Made by a program: the position numbers and the translations under genes. 64,000 bases of DNA. Source: Variovorax beijingensis. Lineage in GTDB: Bacteria; Pseudomonadota; Gammaproteobacteria; Burkholderiales; Burkholderiaceae_C. Numbering within the stretch: position 1 is the first letter of the stretch; each line of letters begins with the position of its first letter. Below, piece by piece: positions 1-8,387 of this stretch. The notes beneath the pieces were generated by a model, which did not search any database, had not been told where the DNA came from, and saw only the letters and a program-made list of their open reading frames with translations. The stretch lies in the NCBI RefSeq assembly GCF_003951285.1, contig NZ_RXFQ01000026.1, positions 1 through 64,000 of the forward strand, given 5' to 3'.

Positions 1-2
1 GC

Positions 3-674
3 GTGATGAACAACTGCATCCGCCAAGCCATGCTCAACGGCACTGCCATGGCGGAGCCTGAGACAGGCCTGTGGTACATCGCAGTCCAGGTAGCACGCCT
101 CGAGCAAGGGCAGGAGACAGCCGTTCTGGATGAGTCGCTGTTGCCGTTCTTGGGTAAGGGGCGCCTGGTGGTGCATCCCACGCCGGACTCGACGTGGTGG
201 CACATGTTGCCCTTCACGCTGACGCTGGACACTGGCAACACGCTAGCGTTCATCCAGCGGGAGGTGCTCATCTTTGTGGTGGTCGACGTAATGCACGCAA
301 AGGAGCTGTTCCGCCAGGCCGGCGTCCATGCGGTGGCGCTGTTCGACGGCACCTGGGCATTTCAGATTTCGCGGGACGCAGAGGACTTCTCGGCTGGCGT
401 TTTCCGTATCGCAGAGCAGCACTTCCTACGCGTTACCCACGACTTCCTGTCTTTACGCTGGTTCGTGGAGGAAAACGCTGCGTTCCTGTCGGCATCGCTG
501 GAAAAGTCCTTTCCGCACGCTGAGCCGGGAACCGAGGGTGAGGTAGCCGGCCGCTTCATGTTTGACGAGGGCCAAATGGCGGAGTGGAGGAGCGTCCGAG
601 ACGTTTGGGACCGCGAGGATGAGGCGACGCCCTCGGAAGAGGATGGCCGGGGGCGGCCCGACCCCACCCGCTAA
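3..674 (+). CDS. Hypothetical protein, possibly 5'-truncated by window edge
   Basis: An open frame runs from the window edge to a TAA at 672-674. GTG at 3, ATG at 6 and ATG at 48 are all possible starts, and the real start may lie outside the window. The product is about 220 residues, soluble, with no signal peptide or membrane segment. The centre alternates hydrophobic and aromatic residues, and the last ~30 residues are acidic then Arg/Pro-rich and probably disordered. I recognise no family. It lies next to decayed and intact defence genes, so a role in the island is possible, but nothing in the sequence shows one. Confidence 0.6.
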   Translation: MMNNCIRQAMLNGTAMAEPETGLWYIAVQVARLEQGQETAVLDESLLPFLGKGRLVVHPTPDSTWWHMLPFTLTLDTGNTLAFIQREVLIFVVVDVMHAKELFRQAGVHAVALFDGTWAFQISRDAEDFSAGVFRIAEQHFLRVTHDFLSLRWFVEENAAFLSASLEKSFPHAEPGTEGEVAGRFMFDEGQMAEWRSVRDVWDREDEATPSEEDGRGRPDPTR

Positions 675-690
675 GGCAGCTAATGGCTTG

Positions 691-714
691 CACGCCGCCT
701 TTGGTTGCGGCGTG
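691..714. terminator. GC-rich hairpin after the first gene
   Basis: CACGCCGC and GCGGCGTG form a perfect 8-bp stem around an 8-base loop, 16 bases after the stop codon of the first gene. No T-run follows on the plus strand, so it is a weak intrinsic-terminator candidate at best. Confidence 0.3.
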
Positions 715-804
715 GTGTAGCCCATTGCTCAACACACAACCTGTACATTCCAGAAAAAACACCGGCGTCGTGTGTGTGCACGTTCGCGCCGGCAGGGAGA
801 GAAC

Positions 805-879
805 ATGTACATCGAACAGGTCATGCTAGCCAACTTCCGGTGCTTCGGTCCTCAATCGCCGATGCCCGAATCCCCATAG
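805..879 (+). pseudogene. Remnant: N-terminus of an OLD-family ATPase/nuclease
   Basis: An ATG at 805 preceded by a GGAGAG-like ribosome site opens a 24-codon frame ending in TAG at 877-879. The start MYIEQVMLANFRCFGP is the characteristic first strand of OLD/RecF-like ATPases, where the next residues would normally lead into the Walker A motif. Here the frame breaks off at once and no further OLD sequence follows. I read this as the 5' end of a deleted overcoming-lysogenization-defect type defence gene. A coincidental match cannot be excluded, because only about 16 residues are diagnostic. Confidence 0.55.
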
Positions 880-993
880 CTTCGTCGCCCTCTTGAGCCG
901 CAGCGGTGCATTCCGCGGTTTCCTCCTTAGAGGCTTGTCCAACACCTGCCCTCACGCCGTTGTCGTGCGCGGGCTCGCCCACGTCGGTTTGCA

Positions 994-1407
994 TCACGAT
1001 GGGCTGGTATCGGGGTGGCGGCTCAGCAGGCCATTCAGATCATCGGCGCCGATGACATCGGCCGGCCCCAAGATGAAAGGCTTGAAAAGCTCGATCAGCT
1101 TGTCCTTGTCAGCCGGTGAAAGCGGCAGCGAAGTCACAAGGACATAGCGCTGCGGGCGAAGCCGCTCAACCTTTGGGAGCTCGCTGCTACGCAGATGCGA
1201 CAGCAAATTGCTGATGGACGATGATGCGTAGTGCTTGCACTGCACGATTGTCGTGCCGCCTGCCAGCGGCGCGTAGCGGAGATCAATGCCTTGATCGCGT
1301 CCGCACTTGAAAGCCTCCATCGCGACATGCCACTCGGCCTGCAGCAGATCCCGTGTCAGCTCTTCGAAGTCCAGGGGAGACAGCGATTTGTAGTCATAGC
1401 GGCTCAT
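994..1407 (-). pseudogene. Truncated Mrr-type restriction endonuclease domain (Mrr-STAND remnant)
   Basis: This 137-residue product has the core of an Mrr-like PD-(D/E)xK nuclease: an N-terminal helix with Glu16, GIDLRY with Asp42, then VQCKHY with Gln56 and Lys58. Family members of this type (start MxxYDYKSLSPLDFE) are usually the nuclease head of a much longer protein carrying an nSTAND-like NTPase module after the HPD sequence near residue 130. Here the frame leaves the family pattern exactly at HPD and stops four residues later. The large sensor/NTPase part therefore appears deleted. The remaining nuclease head may still be made but has probably lost its control domain. It lies just downstream of the ietS stop codon, in the same direction. 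Confidence 0.65.
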
Positions 1408-1420
1408 CCATCACCTGCCT

Positions 1421-4105
1421 TTATTCGCCGACTTCGACTTCCATTTCCGCCTCGGCCTCGATCTCTTCCGTCTGGGCTTGCAGTTCGGCAATGGCAGCGC
1501 GCAGAGGTTCGTAAATCGTGATCTCACCGCCCTGGATTTCAAACGTCACCGCAAGGGCGTAGCGGGCGACTGAACCCGGATCGTGGCTCCAACCCTGGTG
1601 ACCTACCACGGCGATGCAGAAGTGGTCGGGCAGCGCGTTCGAGCGAACGATGGCCCAGTCCTTTTGCACCGTGCCGCTGTTGCGCTTGTGATCGCGGATT
1701 ACGCCCCACTGCGGCTTTTCGTGCAAGGTCCATGGCAAGGTCGATCCAGGCAAAGGCTCATCGTCATTCGCGGCGTTTTTCAAGGCGCGTACCCTGAAAT
1801 CGTTGAGGCCTTCGCCGAGGTTGCTGGTCTTCCAGTCAACCCAGGTCGAGAGATAACGCCGCAAGTTCCGGCGCGTGCGGCGAGGCTGAGCCACGTAGGA
1901 CAGCGTGACATCAATCCGCACATCGAATTCATCCGCCTGTTGGCGAAGCTCCGGCGGGATCGGCACCTGATAGACGTGGCACTCGGCCGCGTGAATCTGG
2001 GTTTCGCCGCTGGTGATGAAGGTCGTGCGGTGATCGGTGTTCGCCGTCGCGCGTTGCTCATCAGGAATGCCGTACCCCAGGCAGCGCAGCGCATGCGATG
2101 CCGCACCCAGCAAGGCCTGCTTCTCTGCCTGAGGCTGGTTATCGGGAGGATTGCGCAGGCGCGTCAGCACGTCTTCCGCCCAGGTCGGCCATTGCGCCGA
2201 TTGCACGACAAGCGCGCGGTACAGCAGCGCCGGTTCGTCGGGCAGCACGCGTTGCACGTGTGCCGCGATGCGGGCGACTTTGGGAGCGGCATAAGAGGTG
2301 CCGGCATCGTCGCGATCGGATGCCGGGCCTACTGTATGCAGCGTTGACCTGACCAGCTCGGGGCAAGCAGCCGGGATGCGGCCGCCACCTTGGATATCGG
2401 GCGGGTTGTTGGTCGTGCGGACAGCATCGCCGCCGTAAGCAACGACTTCCGGCTTGATGACGTTCCAGATGCCTGGCCCCGTCCGCGAAAAGGCAGACGG
2501 GCCATCGGGCTGGATCGCGAAGGTGCGCCATGCGCCTGATTCCGCAACGTCGTAGGCCACGGAGCCGACGGTCAGCGCTTGCAGGCTCTGACCTGGATTG
2601 GCGACCCGGACGGAATCCTCGGTGAGATAGCCGGGGTAGTCCCGGCCAGCGGCAAGGTGCTCACGGATGCCAAGCAGCGGCGCGGCCCCTTCGATTGGCA
2701 GGTTCCCCGCGCTCTGCACGACCAGCACGTCGCGCTCATTGCAAAGCTGGTCGATCTCCGCCGCCCATGCGGACATGTAGCGCGTGCGGCAATAGCCGCG
2801 CGCGTTGATGGAGTGATTGAAGATGCGCGTCTGTCGCACCCCGTCGTTGAAGCGCTCGACGGCTTGCCGTATGGCCTCCGGCGGGAAGAACGTGACGGGC
2901 ATCAGGTTTTGCGCATTGAGCACGCGCGCGTTCTGAATCCAGAACGGCAGTGCCGGCGCACCGGCCGTGGGGATTTCCTCGCCGTAAAGCACGGCTCCGG
3001 CCACCCTGGTGCCGTGGCCTCCGGGCGCGACTTCATCCGCTACCGCTGTGGCGGCCGTTCCAGGCAGAAAGCAGTGCGATGCGGCCTGATCGACGGCCGG
3101 CTCAAGCAAGGCATGCCCTTCCTGAATGCCGCTGTCGATCACGCAGACCGCTGGCGCATCCGCATTGGGCGGAGTCGGAGCGACCTGTTGGCCTGCCTGA
3201 CCGGACTGGGCCGCGACCGCTTGCGGCAGAACGATGTCTTCGGGCTCCAAAACTTCGAAGATGTAGGGATAGTTCAGGACGAAGTCCTTGAGCCCCTTCC
3301 CCGAAATCTTGAGCCGAACCGTGAAGCTGTCGGGCAGCACGCCGGCGCTGAACGGCGCGCCATCGATATTGTGGAGGATCTCGCCCTGGTAAACCGCGCG
3401 GAAGCTCTCAATCTGGTTCTCGCGCTCGATCTTCAGCGCTTCCCAGGTGTCGTAGGCGGCATTGCGCTTTTGCGACCAGTCGAGTTCTTTCGCGGCCCAG
3501 GAGGCGTCGGTATCGCGCTTGCCGCGCTTTGGCACCGCTGGGATTTCCTGGGTGCCGGCACAGGCGATGCCGACATCGACAATGAAGTCTTGAGCGTCGG
3601 CGATGTTGCCCCATTCGGCAAAGAGCCGGTCCGACAAGATGCGGCCGAGCCGGTCGGTCTGATTGGGGTCATCAAACAACTGATGGATGCTGGCAATCGT
3701 GGCCGAGCCATGAACGTTCACGGCAAAGCCATTGACCATGGCGAGGAACGACGCCACGTCGATGTCTGCCGACGCGACGATGACATAGCCCTCTTCCTGC
3801 TCCGCCACGATCTCGAAATCGAAGTACTCCCGCAGCACATCGAGGTCCAGCCTCGGGTCCACCTTAAGCAGGATGGGGATGCCGTTCGGTATGACCGGCA
3901 GTGCTTGGCCTTGGCGTTGTGCCTGGCGCTGCTTCCAATTGCCCGACAGTGCTTGTGCGGCACCTTGCAGCGTGGCGCTGTGCGCCTGCCGGGCGTTCTT
4001 GTTGGCAAGCGTTTGGGGATTGGTCTTGCCTCCACTGGGCAGGCGCGCACGACCTTGATAGCGGAGTAAGAGCGGCAGGTGTTCGAAGTTGTGCTGGCCG
4101 GGCAT
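1421..4105 (-). CDS. ietS: Subtilisin-like serine protease (S8), IetS-like
   Basis: This is an 894-residue peptidase of the subtilase family. The catalytic triad is visible as Asp324 (CVIDSG), His364 (GGHGTRVAG) and Ser604 (GTSYAAP), with the oxyanion Asn468 in QSAGN. There is no signal peptide, so it should act in the cytoplasm. About 300 residues precede the protease domain and about 290 follow it. The start lies 3 bases after the stop codon of the AAA ATPase gene, so the two are translated together. An AAA ATPase coupled to a cytosolic subtilase is the layout of the IetAS system, first described for plasmid incompatibility in Agrobacterium and later listed as anti-phage. The protease is the likely effector and the ATPase its controller or unfoldase; its target is unknown. 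Confidence 0.85.
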   Translation of the reverse strand: MPGQHNFEHLPLLLRYQGRARLPSGGKTNPQTLANKNARQAHSATLQGAAQALSGNWKQRQAQRQGQALPVIPNGIPILLKVDPRLDLDVLREYFDFEIVAEQEEGYVIVASADIDVASFLAMVNGFAVNVHGSATIASIHQLFDDPNQTDRLGRILSDRLFAEWGNIADAQDFIVDVGIACAGTQEIPAVPKRGKRDTDASWAAKELDWSQKRNAAYDTWEALKIERENQIESFRAVYQGEILHNIDGAPFSAGVLPDSFTVRLKISGKGLKDFVLNYPYIFEVLEPEDIVLPQAVAAQSGQAGQQVAPTPPNADAPAVCVIDSGIQEGHALLEPAVDQAASHCFLPGTAATAVADEVAPGGHGTRVAGAVLYGEEIPTAGAPALPFWIQNARVLNAQNLMPVTFFPPEAIRQAVERFNDGVRQTRIFNHSINARGYCRTRYMSAWAAEIDQLCNERDVLVVQSAGNLPIEGAAPLLGIREHLAAGRDYPGYLTEDSVRVANPGQSLQALTVGSVAYDVAESGAWRTFAIQPDGPSAFSRTGPGIWNVIKPEVVAYGGDAVRTTNNPPDIQGGGRIPAACPELVRSTLHTVGPASDRDDAGTSYAAPKVARIAAHVQRVLPDEPALLYRALVVQSAQWPTWAEDVLTRLRNPPDNQPQAEKQALLGAASHALRCLGYGIPDEQRATANTDHRTTFITSGETQIHAAECHVYQVPIPPELRQQADEFDVRIDVTLSYVAQPRRTRRNLRRYLSTWVDWKTSNLGEGLNDFRVRALKNAANDDEPLPGSTLPWTLHEKPQWGVIRDHKRNSGTVQKDWAIVRSNALPDHFCIAVVGHQGWSHDPGSVARYALAVTFEIQGGEITIYEPLRAAIAELQAQTEEIEAEAEMEVEVGE

Positions 4106-4108
4106 GCC

Positions 4109-5116
4109 TTATCCCCTGTGCGCCCCGTCGTGCCGCTGCAGTTCTTCGATGGTTTGCGCCAGCATGCCATGCGCCAGGGTCTGGCCGCCTGCGAGAACAG
4201 CGGCCTTTGCCGCATCCTGCGCTGCTTTGACCACCATCGCCGCAGAAGAGCCGTTCAGCTTCGAAGCCAATTGGCCCCAATGCATCGGCTGTTCAAAGCG
4301 CACAGTGGAGAGCGTCATGCGCAGCAGCTTTTCGATCTCCCCGGGGCCTGGCAGCGGGATCGAGAACACATCATCAAAGCGGCGGAACAACGCGGGGTCG
4401 AGAGCCGATTCCAGATTGGTTGTTGCCACCAGCAGGCCCGGTGCGTCGTACTCCTCCATGAGTTGGAGCAGCGAATTGACGATGCGGGATACCTCGCCGA
4501 TGTCTTTTGACGCGGTGCGCGACCTCGCGATGAAGTCGCATTCGTCGAGCAGCAGCACGCAGGGCTTTTCTCGCGCGGCGCTGAAGATCGAGCGTAGGTT
4601 TTGCGCCGACTCGCCGAAGAAGGATGAAATCAGCACGTCGAACCGCACCTTCATCAGCGGCAGGCCTGTGTTCCAGGCGAGACGCTTGGCCCCCAGGGAC
4701 TTGCCGCAGCCGGGTGGGCCGTAGAGCAGCACCGTCTTCCGCGGCTTGAACCCGAAGACGCGCAGGCGATCGCGCGCGGCATATTCCGCCTCGATGCGCG
4801 CGAAGCGCTGCTCGACCGCGTCCGGCAGCACCATGTGGTGCTCAAGCTGATCGTGCGGGATGAGCGTGGCCAGGTTTTCGCCATGGCGGCGGCTGAGGGG
4901 CAGCTCTTTGAGCGTCCGATCGACATTCACCGCCGCTGAGGGCGTGTCGGACCGTTTGGCCTTGGGCTGCTTCAGGATCGCTTCGAGCTGAGCGGCGAGC
5001 CGGACATGTCCGGTCTTCCGTTCAGCTTCGACGATCTTGCTCGCCAGCCGATCCAGGTCACTCTGTGAGCCATCTGCAATGGCTCGTACTACTCTTTTGA
5101 GAATATCGGCGTTCAT
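4109..5116 (-). CDS. ietA: AAA-family ATPase, IetA-like
   Basis: This 335-residue ATPase has a ~110-residue helical N-terminal part followed by a classical AAA module. Walker A is GPPGCGKS at 133-140, Walker B is LLLDECD around 188-193, sensor 1 is ATTN at 231-234 and the arginine-finger region is RRFDD at 245-249. It lacks protease or membrane parts. The gene directly precedes the subtilase gene (3-base gap), and its start overlaps the stop of a 42-codon ORF as ATGA. By analogy to IetAS it probably senses or remodels a target and licenses the protease. A general chaperone-like AAA function is the alternative, but the tight pairing argues for a dedicated role. Confidence 0.85.
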   Translation of the reverse strand: MNADILKRVVRAIADGSQSDLDRLASKIVEAERKTGHVRLAAQLEAILKQPKAKRSDTPSAAVNVDRTLKELPLSRRHGENLATLIPHDQLEHHMVLPDAVEQRFARIEAEYAARDRLRVFGFKPRKTVLLYGPPGCGKSLGAKRLAWNTGLPLMKVRFDVLISSFFGESAQNLRSIFSAAREKPCVLLLDECDFIARSRTASKDIGEVSRIVNSLLQLMEEYDAPGLLVATTNLESALDPALFRRFDDVFSIPLPGPGEIEKLLRMTLSTVRFEQPMHWGQLASKLNGSSAAMVVKAAQDAAKAAVLAGGQTLAHGMLAQTIEELQRHDGAHRG

Positions 5117-5241
5117 GCGACATTACCTTTACTTGCGAGCCGTCGGACGAGTGGTAGCACGCCGACGAGCTGGATTCCATTGCCAAAGGCTGGTCCGCGC
5201 ACTTGCGGCCTGATCGAGTGTTGCCGGAGCATCGCAGTCAT
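5113..5241 (-). CDS. 42-residue basic ORF coupled at both ends
   Basis: A 42-codon frame exactly fills the space between the Xre gene and ietA. Its ATG overlaps the Xre stop (ATGA at 5241-5238) and its stop overlaps the ietA start (ATGA at 5116-5113). The product is basic (six Arg, one Lys), with a short hydrophobic stretch VGVLPLV near residues 27-33 and no acidic residue. No family is recognised. It could be a real small partner or inhibitor of IetAS, or a leader that merely hands ribosomes from the regulator to ietA. The double overlap is the main evidence. Confidence 0.45.
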   Translation of the reverse strand: MTAMLRQHSIRPQVRGPAFGNGIQLVGVLPLVRRLASKGNVA

Positions 5242-5555
5242 GCGACGGCCTCCAGGCCCCGCTTCTGAACCAGATGCAGCAGCTTGAGCGCAGTGCCTGC
5301 GGGCTTCTTCTGCCCGATCTCCCACTTCTGAACAGTCGAGAGACTCGTGTTCAGTAGGCGCGCAAACACCGCTTGGCTGACATGCGCGCTTTCGCGGATG
5401 CGCTTGATCTCGGCAGGCTCCAACGGCTCGACCGGCGGCAGCCAGAGCGGGTCAAATTCGCGCAGCGTGACTTGATGATCCATCTCGCTGGCCTTATGCA
5501 GCCCTTTGGCCGTGTCGCGCACGGCTTCAATGATGGGTGACCTCGTCTTGCGCAT
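5238..5555 (-). CDS. Xre-family helix-turn-helix regulator / antitoxin-like
   Basis: This 105-residue protein has a C-terminal HTH (about residues 48-95; ARLLNTSLSTVQKWEIGQKK carries the recognition helix). The N-terminal part, with MRKTRSPIIEAV and TLREFD, is typical of HigA-2/RelB-partner antitoxins that normally follow a RelE/ParE-type toxin gene. No toxin gene precedes it here. Instead a perfect palindrome over a promoter-like sequence lies 48 bases upstream. The ATG at 5555 was chosen because the family starts there; the longer upstream frame is not protein-like. It heads the operon with the 42-codon ORF, ietA and ietS, and most likely autoregulates it. Confidence 0.8.
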   Translation of the reverse strand: MRKTRSPIIEAVRDTAKGLHKASEMDHQVTLREFDPLWLPPVEPLEPAEIKRIRESAHVSQAVFARLLNTSLSTVQKWEIGQKKPAGTALKLLHLVQKRGLEAVA

Positions 5556-5602
5556 CGCAATCCACCTCTGCCGGCACGCTATCAAGAAAACTTTGCAGTT
5601 TA

Positions 5603-5617
5603 TAGCACCTGGTGCTA
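5603..5617. promoter_or_regulatory. Palindromic operator in the promoter of the Xre-ietAS operon
   Basis: TAGCACC-T-GGTGCTA is a perfect 7-bp inverted repeat around one base. On the minus strand TTGCGA and TATAAA stand 18 bases apart and bracket it, so it overlaps the probable promoter. A dimeric Xre repressor encoded 48 bases downstream is the likely ligand. Confidence 0.6.
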
Positions 5618-6104
5618 CAGGCTCGCAAGCTGAGTTCCTTGGTATGGCGTCGCCACCACAGGCGGCCGGCTGCCACGCTCTGCGCGCCCCGAGCCCCGAG
5701 CCCCAGGTCTCGGTCTCCGGAAACGCCCCGCTCAGGTGGCCGACGCCGATGACAGCAGTCAGTCTCGAGCTGGTGTTCGCGAAGGTCTGCTTTGCGCGGC
5801 CGCTGACGCTCAGGAGGCCGCGGTCGACCGTCAGCAACCAGTCTGAAGCGGGCGCACGCGAAGGACGGTTGTGCAGCGATTGCCGTCTGTCGGGGCATGA
5901 GGCCCGGCTCACGCTCTGTAGACCAAATCGGTCAACGGCTCACTGGTTGACCTACGTTCACCAATGGCTGCTGTCGATGGCGGAGTAGCCGTCCAAGCAT
6001 TCGGCCCGCCGCCGGCGCAGCCCGGCCGGCGAGCCGCGAATCTGCGCAGTTTGGGGCGTTAAGCTACGATCTGTTGCAAATCGAAAATGGCAAGAGGGCC
6101 GCGA
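5618..6104. other. Divergent intergenic region between the two defence operons
   Basis: This ~490-base stretch separates the minus-strand IetAS operon from the plus-strand GTPase-caspase operon and must hold the promoter of the latter. I see no convincing protein, RNA gene or repeat; open frames here are not protein-like. Confidence 0.5.
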
Positions 6105-7421
6105 ATGAGTAGCGAATATCTGATGAGATTCCTCGAGATTGGTGCTATCGATCTGAAAGGCGATGACACCAAACTCGAAAAGCTGCGCGCGACAGCGAAA
6201 GACCTTTCCGCGGTCTTGAAGAAGGCCCCTGCCAAGACGGTCTGCTTCACCATGGCAGCCGCTGACCCTGGCATCGCATCGGACGATACGACCATCCAAG
6301 AGGCGATGACGGCGCTGCGCAAGCAGTGGGAGACCGTGTCCAACGCGTACGCCCGTCCTCCCGTGGCCATCCTGCGAGCAATCCTCCTTGATGCCATCGT
6401 CCTGGCCGCCCGGCTGGATGACGCAATCGCGGTTGCGTTCGTCAACACGGCGCGCAACGCCCTGGCACAGGCAGAGACCTCTGACGAGGAGGAGGTCTGG
6501 CGCGAGGCGGTTGGCGAGATTGAAACCAAAGTCGATGCCCGCGCTGAGGAGGAGTGGGCTACGCCGGAAATGATTGCCGTCGCGGCGCTGCAGTACAGCC
6601 CTCCAGCTGCTGTCACCGCTTCTTTCAAGCCCACTAAGGTCGAGCGCAGCAGTCTGAGCACCCAGATGCATGCTGCAGCTGGTCCTTGGGGCGGTACGAA
6701 TTCGAACCAGTATCAGCCGAGCCACCATCCTCAGCAGTGGTCGGCAGAGTTCGCCAGCAAGATGAGCGAGGCCGTTGCCCAAGCCATCGACTCTGCAGTT
6801 GAGGGATTGAAGCCCGCTCCCGTCGACCTGTCGAAGCCATTGACGGCGTTGGCGAATGCAGTTGCGGTTCACGTGGACAACGTCCTTGCTAGCTTCAGCA
6901 CTGCCACGGCCGGTCTGCAACGCCGCACCAACCTCCTTTGGTGGAAGGAAGCCCTCTACTCGCCCAGTGCCCACGAGAGTTATCTCGACCTGCCTCCCTA
7001 TGAGGCGGCCGCCCTGATGGCGCTGGACCTCCATGAGCAGGTTCCGACGTACTCGCCAGCCAGCGTATCGTCGTTTCTGAAGGAATCGATCCGCTGCCTG
7101 CCCGCAGAGCCGTCTGGTGCGGATGGCGGCAAGCGGGAAGTCGCCGTGCTAGTTCAAGATGCCCGTACGACCGCATTCATGCAGCCGTTCCGCAGCCTCG
7201 CGGCGCAATACGCGCAAGCAGCGGAAGGACGTGGCCCGCTGCTGTCGGTAATTGGTCACCCGCAGAACCCTGGAGCCATCGACGCCGGGAAGTTCCGCGC
7301 GCTTGTCGGCATCGATGCAACCGCAAAGATGACGCCCGCCGAGTGGGGCACCTACCTTTTCCGAGAACTCCAGAGCGCGCGAGCGACCAACACTGGCATC
7401 AAGCGTTCGAAGCGGAAGTAG
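6105..7421 (+). CDS. GASH-like all-helical protein of a GTPase-associated conflict system
   Basis: This 438-residue protein is soluble, Ala-rich and mostly helical, with no enzymatic motif that I can see. The stretch TNLLWWKEALYSPS near residues 281-294, followed by a helical C-terminal half, resembles the all-helical GASH proteins predicted in GTPase-centred bacterial conflict systems. The family call is from memory of that architecture and is supported by the next four genes. ATG 6105 was chosen over ATG 6087 because GAGGG stands 6 bases before 6105. It is the first gene of the operon, ending 6 bases before the first GTPase. In this system type it is thought to be a scaffold or sensor; its function is not established. 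Confidence 0.65.
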   Translation: MSSEYLMRFLEIGAIDLKGDDTKLEKLRATAKDLSAVLKKAPAKTVCFTMAAADPGIASDDTTIQEAMTALRKQWETVSNAYARPPVAILRAILLDAIVLAARLDDAIAVAFVNTARNALAQAETSDEEEVWREAVGEIETKVDARAEEEWATPEMIAVAALQYSPPAAVTASFKPTKVERSSLSTQMHAAAGPWGGTNSNQYQPSHHPQQWSAEFASKMSEAVAQAIDSAVEGLKPAPVDLSKPLTALANAVAVHVDNVLASFSTATAGLQRRTNLLWWKEALYSPSAHESYLDLPPYEAAALMALDLHEQVPTYSPASVSSFLKESIRCLPAEPSGADGGKREVAVLVQDARTTAFMQPFRSLAAQYAQAAEGRGPLLSVIGHPQNPGAIDAGKFRALVGIDATAKMTPAEWGTYLFRELQSARATNTGIKRSKRK

Positions 7422-7427
7422 GTCGCC

Positions 7428-8384
7428 ATGGACCGCTGTCCGCACCCCAAATGCTCCGCTGACGACAACATCACATGCTCTCTGGGCCACATCAAGCTCG
7501 CAAATTGCCCTGAGTGGAAGAAGGCCGTCCAAACCTCCACGTCCACGCAACCTAATCAACAAGACGAGCTGGCCGTGCCGTGGAGCGGCTCCGCCCTGGG
7601 CGAGTCCGACCTCAACTTCATCAGCGGCAGGGGCAAACCCATCACCGTTGGAATCGTGGGCCCGGAAAGCTCAGGCAAAACCACGGTGCTGGCCGCGTTC
7701 TACTTGGTGCTCGGTCGTGGCAACCTGACATCCGAAGACAGCCTCTTCAGCAGCTCGTACACGCTGGCTGGTTGGGAGGCTGTCGCCAATAACCTTCGCT
7801 GGAAACCTGGCCAACAAGCCCCTCACTTCCCACCGCACACCACCAGCCGGGCCGCACGAGCACCGGGCATGCTCCACCTGGCCTTCCGTCGCCAGGATGG
7901 ATCGCTGCGCGATCTGCTTTTCGCTGATGCCCCGGGAGAGTGGTTCCAGAAGTGGTCCGTCAATCAGCAATCTTCGGAAGCCGAAGGCGCCCGCTGGATT
8001 GCCAAGCATGCTGACGTCACCTTGCTGATTGCCGACCGCCAAGCGCTCGCTGGGCCCGTGAAGGGAACCGCCAGAAACGAGTTCCAGCTGCTGGCTCAGC
8101 GTGCGGTCGCTGAATCACAAGGCCGGCGCTTGGCTCTTGTTTGGACCAAAGGCGATGTGGAAGTGGCGCCAGCGATGGAGGCGCAAATCAGGAAGGCATT
8201 GGGCTCCACTGCATCCAATGTGCCCGAGTTCACGGTCAGCGTTTTCAAACGCGGCGAGGTCGAAGCCGCGGAAGGCTTTCAGAAGCTGTTCAGCTGGATC
8301 CTTGAGACCAAGCGCCTAGGCGTGCAGCTGCCCACATCGGAAGTGGCCGGCCACGACCCGCTGTTCCGCTACGGTAGGAGATAA
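7428..8384 (+). CDS. TRAFAC-clade GTPase with N-terminal Cys cluster (double-GTPase system)
   Basis: This 318-residue P-loop GTPase starts with four cysteines at 4, 9, 17 and 27 (CPHPKC, later C and NCPEW), a probable small zinc-binding knuckle. Walker A is GPESSGKT at 78-85 and Walker B is DAPG at 167-170. A TKGD at 240-243 takes the place of NKxD and supports guanine specificity. It is followed after 3 bases by a second, different GTPase. Such tandem GTPases are the hallmark of the predicted double-GTPase (DO-GTPase) conflict systems, where they probably act as a nucleotide-controlled switch between sensing and effector release. Which of the two named subfamilies this one belongs to is uncertain. 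Confidence 0.75.
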   Translation: MDRCPHPKCSADDNITCSLGHIKLANCPEWKKAVQTSTSTQPNQQDELAVPWSGSALGESDLNFISGRGKPITVGIVGPESSGKTTVLAAFYLVLGRGNLTSEDSLFSSSYTLAGWEAVANNLRWKPGQQAPHFPPHTTSRAARAPGMLHLAFRRQDGSLRDLLFADAPGEWFQKWSVNQQSSEAEGARWIAKHADVTLLIADRQALAGPVKGTARNEFQLLAQRAVAESQGRRLALVWTKGDVEVAPAMEAQIRKALGSTASNVPEFTVSVFKRGEVEAAEGFQKLFSWILETKRLGVQLPTSEVAGHDPLFRYGRR

Positions 8385-8387
8385 CCG

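Noticed and set aside
821..1024. Minus-strand open frame between the OLD and Mrr remnants that looks weakly protein-like
   Set aside because: It has no start with a ribosome site and no family; it may be the tail of a deleted gene but cannot be supported.
5556..5912. N-terminal extension of the Xre protein in the same frame
   Set aside because: The family starts at MRKTRSP, the upstream part is not protein-like and covers the promoter palindrome.
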